Shown piece by piece: positions 60,845-64,000 of a stretch of DNA of 64,000 bases. A program made the translations under genes and the position numbers. Origin of the DNA: Adiantum capillus-veneris (Eukaryota > Streptophyta > Polypodiopsida > Polypodiales > Pteridaceae); NCBI GenBank assembly GCA_014529385.2, contig CM043949.1, forward strand, positions 110,205,977 to 110,269,976, given 5' to 3'. Each line of letters begins with the position of its first letter. Within the stretch, counting starts at the first letter, position 1. Below the pieces are notes generated by a model. That model worked only from the letters and a program-made list of their open reading frames with translations, did not search any database and was not told where the DNA came from.

Positions 60845-62145
60845 ACCTCACATTCTCTAGTCATGTCCAATCCCCGCACACCTCGGTCTAGAGGTGCACG
60901 GAGATCAGAACCACCGGGTTATAATCTCGTCTTTATTGGTCAATACCTATATTTGTGGGTACAAGAAATCTAGACACCCACGTCTACATGATACTGCATG
61001 TAGTGGACAAAATCCCTTTGCCTCTTCTCTAGCTGTAGCACTTCACTTCATCTTAACATCTTTTCACATTAGATCTTTTCACTGTTCGTCTAACTCTAAA
61101 CCCTAAACCGTAAGTAATTCTTGCGTGGACTCGATCTAACGTAAATAAGCGTAAATCTAAATAAACGTAAATCTAACTAAAAATAAAGCTAAATCTAATT
61201 TAACGTAAGTCTAATGACTAGAGGTTGTCTAGATGGTCATTGTGTCGGGGATGTAGTGACTCTTGCCGCCCTGAAGATCCACCTTCTTCCCTATCTTCTG
61301 AAGACATTTCACCAGTACTTTTGGATCGACGGAGCCCACCATGAGTGAAGGCAACAATACCCTATATTCCATTGAGGGCTTTCTTCACCCGCTTCATGCA
61401 GGCATCGTAGTCTATGGAGACCCGCATCTAATCTAATATAACGTAAATCTAAATCTAGCTTAAATAAACGTAAATCTAGTTAAAAATAAACCTAAATCTA
61501 ATTTAATGTAAGTCTACATATAACCTAATCTTTAACGTCTTTTAAGATAGTTTCCTACGACGTTATAACTCTCTTCTTCCTGTGTGTGTGCGCGTGTGTG
61601 GATGTGTGTGCCAATAAAAAGAGATAAATGGTATAACCTTTCTATCACCCATGCCAAGTATGATAGATTGATTATGCCATTTCTCTCTTGAATAATAGGT
61701 CTTCAGTTCAACTCCTCGTCGGCTAGATCTTTAGGTCTTTTAATTTTAATTAGTTTCCTACGACGCTCCCTTAGTTTCTCTTTCTTTCTCTCTCAATGTG
61801 TGTGCGTTTTTTTGGATCGTATGCATGTTTTCTTTCTCTTTTCCTCTCTCAATGTGTGCGTTTTTTGTTTATGCATGTTCTCTCTCTCTTTTCCTCTCTC
61901 AATGCGTGCGTTTTTTGTTTATGCATGCTCTCTCTCTCTTTTTCTCTCTCAATGTGTGTGTGCATTCTTTGTTTATGTATGTGTGTGCGTTTTTGCACTC
62001 TCTCTCGCTCTCTCTCTCTCTCTCAAAAACACTATGTGTGTGTGTGTATGTGTGTGTGTGAGAGAGAGAGCGAGGGAGAGAGAAAGAGGGGAAGGGAACA
62101 TGAGAATGAGGAGAGGGAAGGAGCATACCTGGCTCTCCTTCCTCT

Positions 62146-62207
<62 letters not shown>

Positions 62208-63983
62208 GAAAAAGAGAGAGAGAGAGAGTGAGGGAGAGCGTTACCTGCTCTTTGCTTGAGGGCGCCGAAAAACTCAGATCTGAGATCTGAGTTTTTGGGC
62301 GCGCTCGGTTATTTTTTTTACCCCAGCTGGCGTCGCTATGAGCGTCGCTATAAGCGTCGCTATGAGCGTCGCAAATTTCTTTGTAAATTTGCGACGCTCA
62401 TAGCGACGCTTATAGCGACGCTCATAGCGACGCCGGGATTTTTTTTTTTGAGCGTCGCTGTGTGAGCGTCGCTAATGTGAAGAGCCTCTTGTAGTGTTAC
62501 TATCTTGCTAGCTTTGAAAACTCAGATAATAGGTTTACTAACTCAGGTAAACTCTCTGCAGCCTGATCAAAAGTCAACTCCCACTGCACACCCACACAGA
62601 GGTGTTTCTTCTTGATCCACAAATGTCAGTGATTATTAGACAAAAGAACAGTCCATCTGGGACCTTTGAGAGTTGGTTTCTCCACTGTGCTATGATGGAA
62701 GTTACTGTCATCATCTTTCCATATGAGAACAACCATCACTGGAGTCTCATATGCCTTGATGTTGACCAACCAGCAGTGTGGGTGTTCAATTCAATAAAAG
62801 GAACCCACCCTGAAATTAGGCTGTAAGTGTTTTGTATCAGAAAGTGTTTCTTATAGATATCCATGTAAATTTGAAGCCTCATGCTAACATCTTGACGTTG
62901 CTTTGTGCAGTTGTATAAAGAGGTTGTTGCTTGCCTATGGCAAGCTATGTGGAAGGTATGAACTATACAAGGCCCCAATCAAAGATGTACCTGTCCCAAA
63001 TCAAACCGATGGAAATTCATGCAGTTGTATAAAGAGGTTGTTGCTTGCCTATGGCAAGCTATGTGGAAGGTATGAACTATACAAGGTCCCAATCAAAGAT
63101 GTACCTGTCCCAAATCAAACCGATGGAAATTCATGCAGCTGGAGATGTCTTCTCCATGCAGAATATGTCCTGCAAAGCTACGTTGCATTAAAACCTTAAT
63201 TTCATGACTAAGGTAACCATTTGGCAATGCATTCAGTCAGTTTTGGTTTAGTTTATAAAAGAATTCTCACCATGTGGTCTTTCAATTTTGCAGAGTGCTT
63301 TAAAAAACTACACATATGATTATTTGCAAAGATACCGTGTAAGTTTAATACAACACCTGCTTACTATGTCTAGCCCCAGAGAGCTTGAAGATAGCGGCTT
63401 GGATGACCGCACTATTGATATGACAATACATGACGTGCCACCACGACAAACCCCTGCATCCGATACAGTGGAATCACAACGGGCCGAGAGGGTCATATCA
63501 GCAAAAGATGAAAGAGCCTAGGATGAGGAAAGGTCAAATGAGCATATGGAAGGTGCTAGTGTACAACCAGAGGAGACAATGAAAGAGCCAAGTCAGCCAG
63601 TGGAGGAGCCAAAAGAGCCTATGGATGAAACCCAAGATGAGGAAAGCAGGCCTATAGATGAGCAAAAGGATATGGATGAGGAAAGCAGGCCTAGGGATGA
63701 GCAAACTGATATGGATCAGGCAAGGATGTATGAGGCAAGCCGCTCAACCGAGGGAGAGGAAAAGACCTTGGAGGAAACCTTGAATGAGGCAGAAAGAGCC
63801 ATGGGGGAGACCCCTGATGAAGATGTGAATGATGACTATGAAGATGTGAATGATGAAGCTAAAGCAGAGGAGAGCAACAACGACATCAACACTACAAAGA
63901 CCCAGTATGGACCCTTGCTACCTGTAGATACGGTTGTTCCGGTAATGTCTATTCAAGTATGGCAAAATATGTTCAGCTTCTAA
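53921..63983 (+). CDS. Histone H3/CENH3-like fold fused to Ulp1-like protease
   Basis: Exon 1 (53,921-54,747) starts M-A-R-T-K-A-T-A-R-K, an H3 tail copy with Lys4 and Lys9 kept and Ser10 changed to Ala. An H3 fold follows at about residues 52-139: K-L-P-F-Q-R-M-V-R, T-K-R-W then A-L-M-A-L-Q-E-A-T-E-D, H-A-H-R-V-T-I-M. The loop with R-W is CENH3-like. Exon 2 (62,562-62,822) and exon 3 (from 62,911) join in frame and give a Ulp1/SENP fold with N-N-H-H-W (His near 335), V-F-N-S-I and N-Q-T-D-G-N-S-C (Cys near 400). Asn replaces the usual Asp. Exon 3 meets TAA at 63,197-63,199. An exon from 63,294 encodes Y-L-Q-R-Y-R and an acidic tail with one TAG (63,519-63,521); how it joins is unclear. A 17-codon upstream frame starts at 53,916. 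Confidence 0.65.
54825..55045. repeat. Left subterminal GCGTCGCTAT palindrome
   Basis: Direct GCGTCGCTAT units up to about 54,925 are followed by their inverted copies, AGCGACGC units, forming an extended hairpin centred on TATATAG near 54,923. Such arrays are the binding sites for TNPA-type proteins in EnSpm. Confidence 0.9.
55406..56719 (-). CDS. TNPA-like protein of the CACTA element
   Basis: Exons 56,719-55,751, 55,653-55,552 and 55,450-55,406 join in phase 0 to give 371 residues without a stop. The N-terminal half is Ser/Pro/Thr-rich with repeated T-P motifs (T-P-L-D-T-P, T-P-M-E-T-P). The C-terminal half has L-F-R-H-Y-I-L-N-K-W-S-E-V-P, K-H-K-R-S-E-V-Q-K and N-W-N-R-P-D-W-like blocks, the plant Ptta/En/Spm transposase (Transposase_24) pattern. 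It probably binds the subterminal arrays. ATG 56,719 is chosen because it starts M-D-D-E-E directly after an AG. Confidence 0.8.
56992..60714 (-). CDS. TNP2-like transposase of the CACTA element, one stop
   Basis: Exons 60,714-60,182, 60,085-59,346, 59,261-58,657, 58,582-57,818, 57,737-57,375 and 57,300-56,992 all have GT-AG junctions and keep frame over 1,104 codons. N-terminal C-P-C-N-Q-C is the TNP2 entry motif. F-P-L-L-P-R, A-M-D-G-V-N-P-F-G, Y-W-P-R-L-V-I-N-H-L-L-D-P-M-H and G-L-K-S-H-D-W-H follow in family order. The C-terminal W-W-Y-V-I-E-V-A-P-R matches the DUF4216 region. A single in-frame TGA at 59,896-59,898 breaks E-R-Y-x-V-D-L-H. This protein would cut the element ends. Confidence 0.9.
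60715..62320. other. CACTA interior without genes
   Basis: Holds (CT)n at 60,781-60,842, AT-rich sequence with recurring CGTAAATCTAA motifs (61,135-61,210 and 61,435-61,530), a dispersed repeat at 61,530-61,770 related to 6,660-6,910, CT/GT-rich units at 61,785-62,000 in which CTCTCAATGTGTG recurs four times, and (GT)n 62,150-62,203. A palindrome of about 11 bp per arm (CTCAGATCTGAGATCTGAG) lies at 62,273-62,293. Confidence 0.7.
62325..62475. repeat. Right subterminal GCGTCGCTAT palindrome
   Basis: Direct units from 62,331 mirror inverted units to about 62,433 around AAATTTCTTTGTAAATTT, giving a long near-perfect hairpin, followed by two more direct units close to the terminal repeat. Confidence 0.9.
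62911..63138 (+). repeat. 114-bp tandem duplication in the protease exon
   Basis: Bases 62,911-63,024 and 63,025-63,138 appear identical except for one position (GGCCCC against GGTCCC). The period of 38 codons keeps frame. Each copy encodes L-C-G-R-Y-E-L-Y-K and the catalytic block N-Q-T-D-G-N-S-C, so the protein has two candidate catalytic cysteines. Each copy ends in ATGCAG, resembling a splice acceptor. Confidence 0.95.
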
Positions 63984-64000
63984 CTACTTATATGTACTTG

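Larger units (their letters stand above)
54758..62496 (-). mobile_element. Complete EnSpm/CACTA transposon (7,739 bp)
   Basis: Terminal inverted repeats CACTACAAGAGG and CCTCTTGTAGTG with TTA duplications at 54,755-54,757 and 62,497-62,499, the 3-bp duplication expected of CACTA elements. Subterminal arrays of GCGTCGCTAT form long palindromes at both ends. Two spliced minus-strand genes encode TNP2-like and TNPA-like proteins with little damage. It lies in the first intron of the histone/Ulp1 gene; without it that intron would be 72 bp. Confidence 0.95.

Noticed and set aside
61080-61110. AAACCCTAAACC as possible telomere-like repeat
   Set aside because: Only two degenerate units occur; single CCCTAAA copies are common.

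Overview
The window looks like nuclear DNA from a land plant with a large, repeat-rich genome. It contains plant-type Ty1/copia and Ty3/gypsy retroelements primed by initiator-Met tRNA, an EnSpm/CACTA transposon with TNP2-like and TNPA-like genes, a Helitron-class element carrying an RPA gene, short GT-AG introns (about 70-140 bp), and very long (CT)n, (GA)n, (CA)n and (TA)n microsatellites. I lean towards a fern or another non-seed plant, but that is inference. No rRNA, tRNA, CRISPR or bacterial-type operon is visible.

Layout. 1-5,560: broken Ty3/gypsy pieces, mostly minus strand, with a 1,339-bp inverted-repeat element inserted between the gag zinc knuckle and the protease. 5,600-7,860: microsatellites and a dispersed repeat. 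7,868-15,175: a decayed minus-strand Helitron of Helentron type (RPA, then HUH Rep, PIF1-like helicase and endonuclease). 15,200-17,860: no supported gene. 17,872-18,821: a TATA-driven gene for a secreted ISG12/IFI6-27-like protein with one frameshift. 19,120-22,550: tandemly reduplicated fragments and a second copy of a 1.3-1.4 kb repeat.

23,340-44,750 is a nest of LTR retrotransposons whose order is fixed by target-site duplications. An old gypsy element (23,340-24,403 plus 43,155-44,752) holds copia-A (24,404-43,154). Copia-A holds a pol-less chromodomain gypsy element (25,577-34,622, duplication AAAGT) and, separately, copia-B of its own family (36,342-41,302, duplication GATCC). The chromodomain element in turn holds a small non-autonomous LTR element (28,560-31,319).

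45,803-63,983 is the most interesting part. An uninterrupted four-exon transposase-like gene on the plus strand converges on an unrecognised spliced gene on the minus strand (48,550-50,360). After a truncated LINE and microsatellites carrying four 61-bp hairpins, a plus-strand gene begins at 53,921. It encodes a histone-H3/CENH3-like tail and fold and continues, after splicing, into a Ulp1/SENP-like cysteine protease. A structurally complete 7,739-bp CACTA transposon sits in its first intron, ten bases after the splice donor. Transposase-like gene, unknown gene and histone-fold/protease gene may belong to one undescribed transposon or to a domesticated cluster; its outer ends are not resolved here.

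Most retroelement frames are broken. The frames without disabling lesions are the transposase-like gene, the TNPA-like gene and exons 1-3 of the histone/Ulp1 gene; the TNP2-like gene has a single stop.
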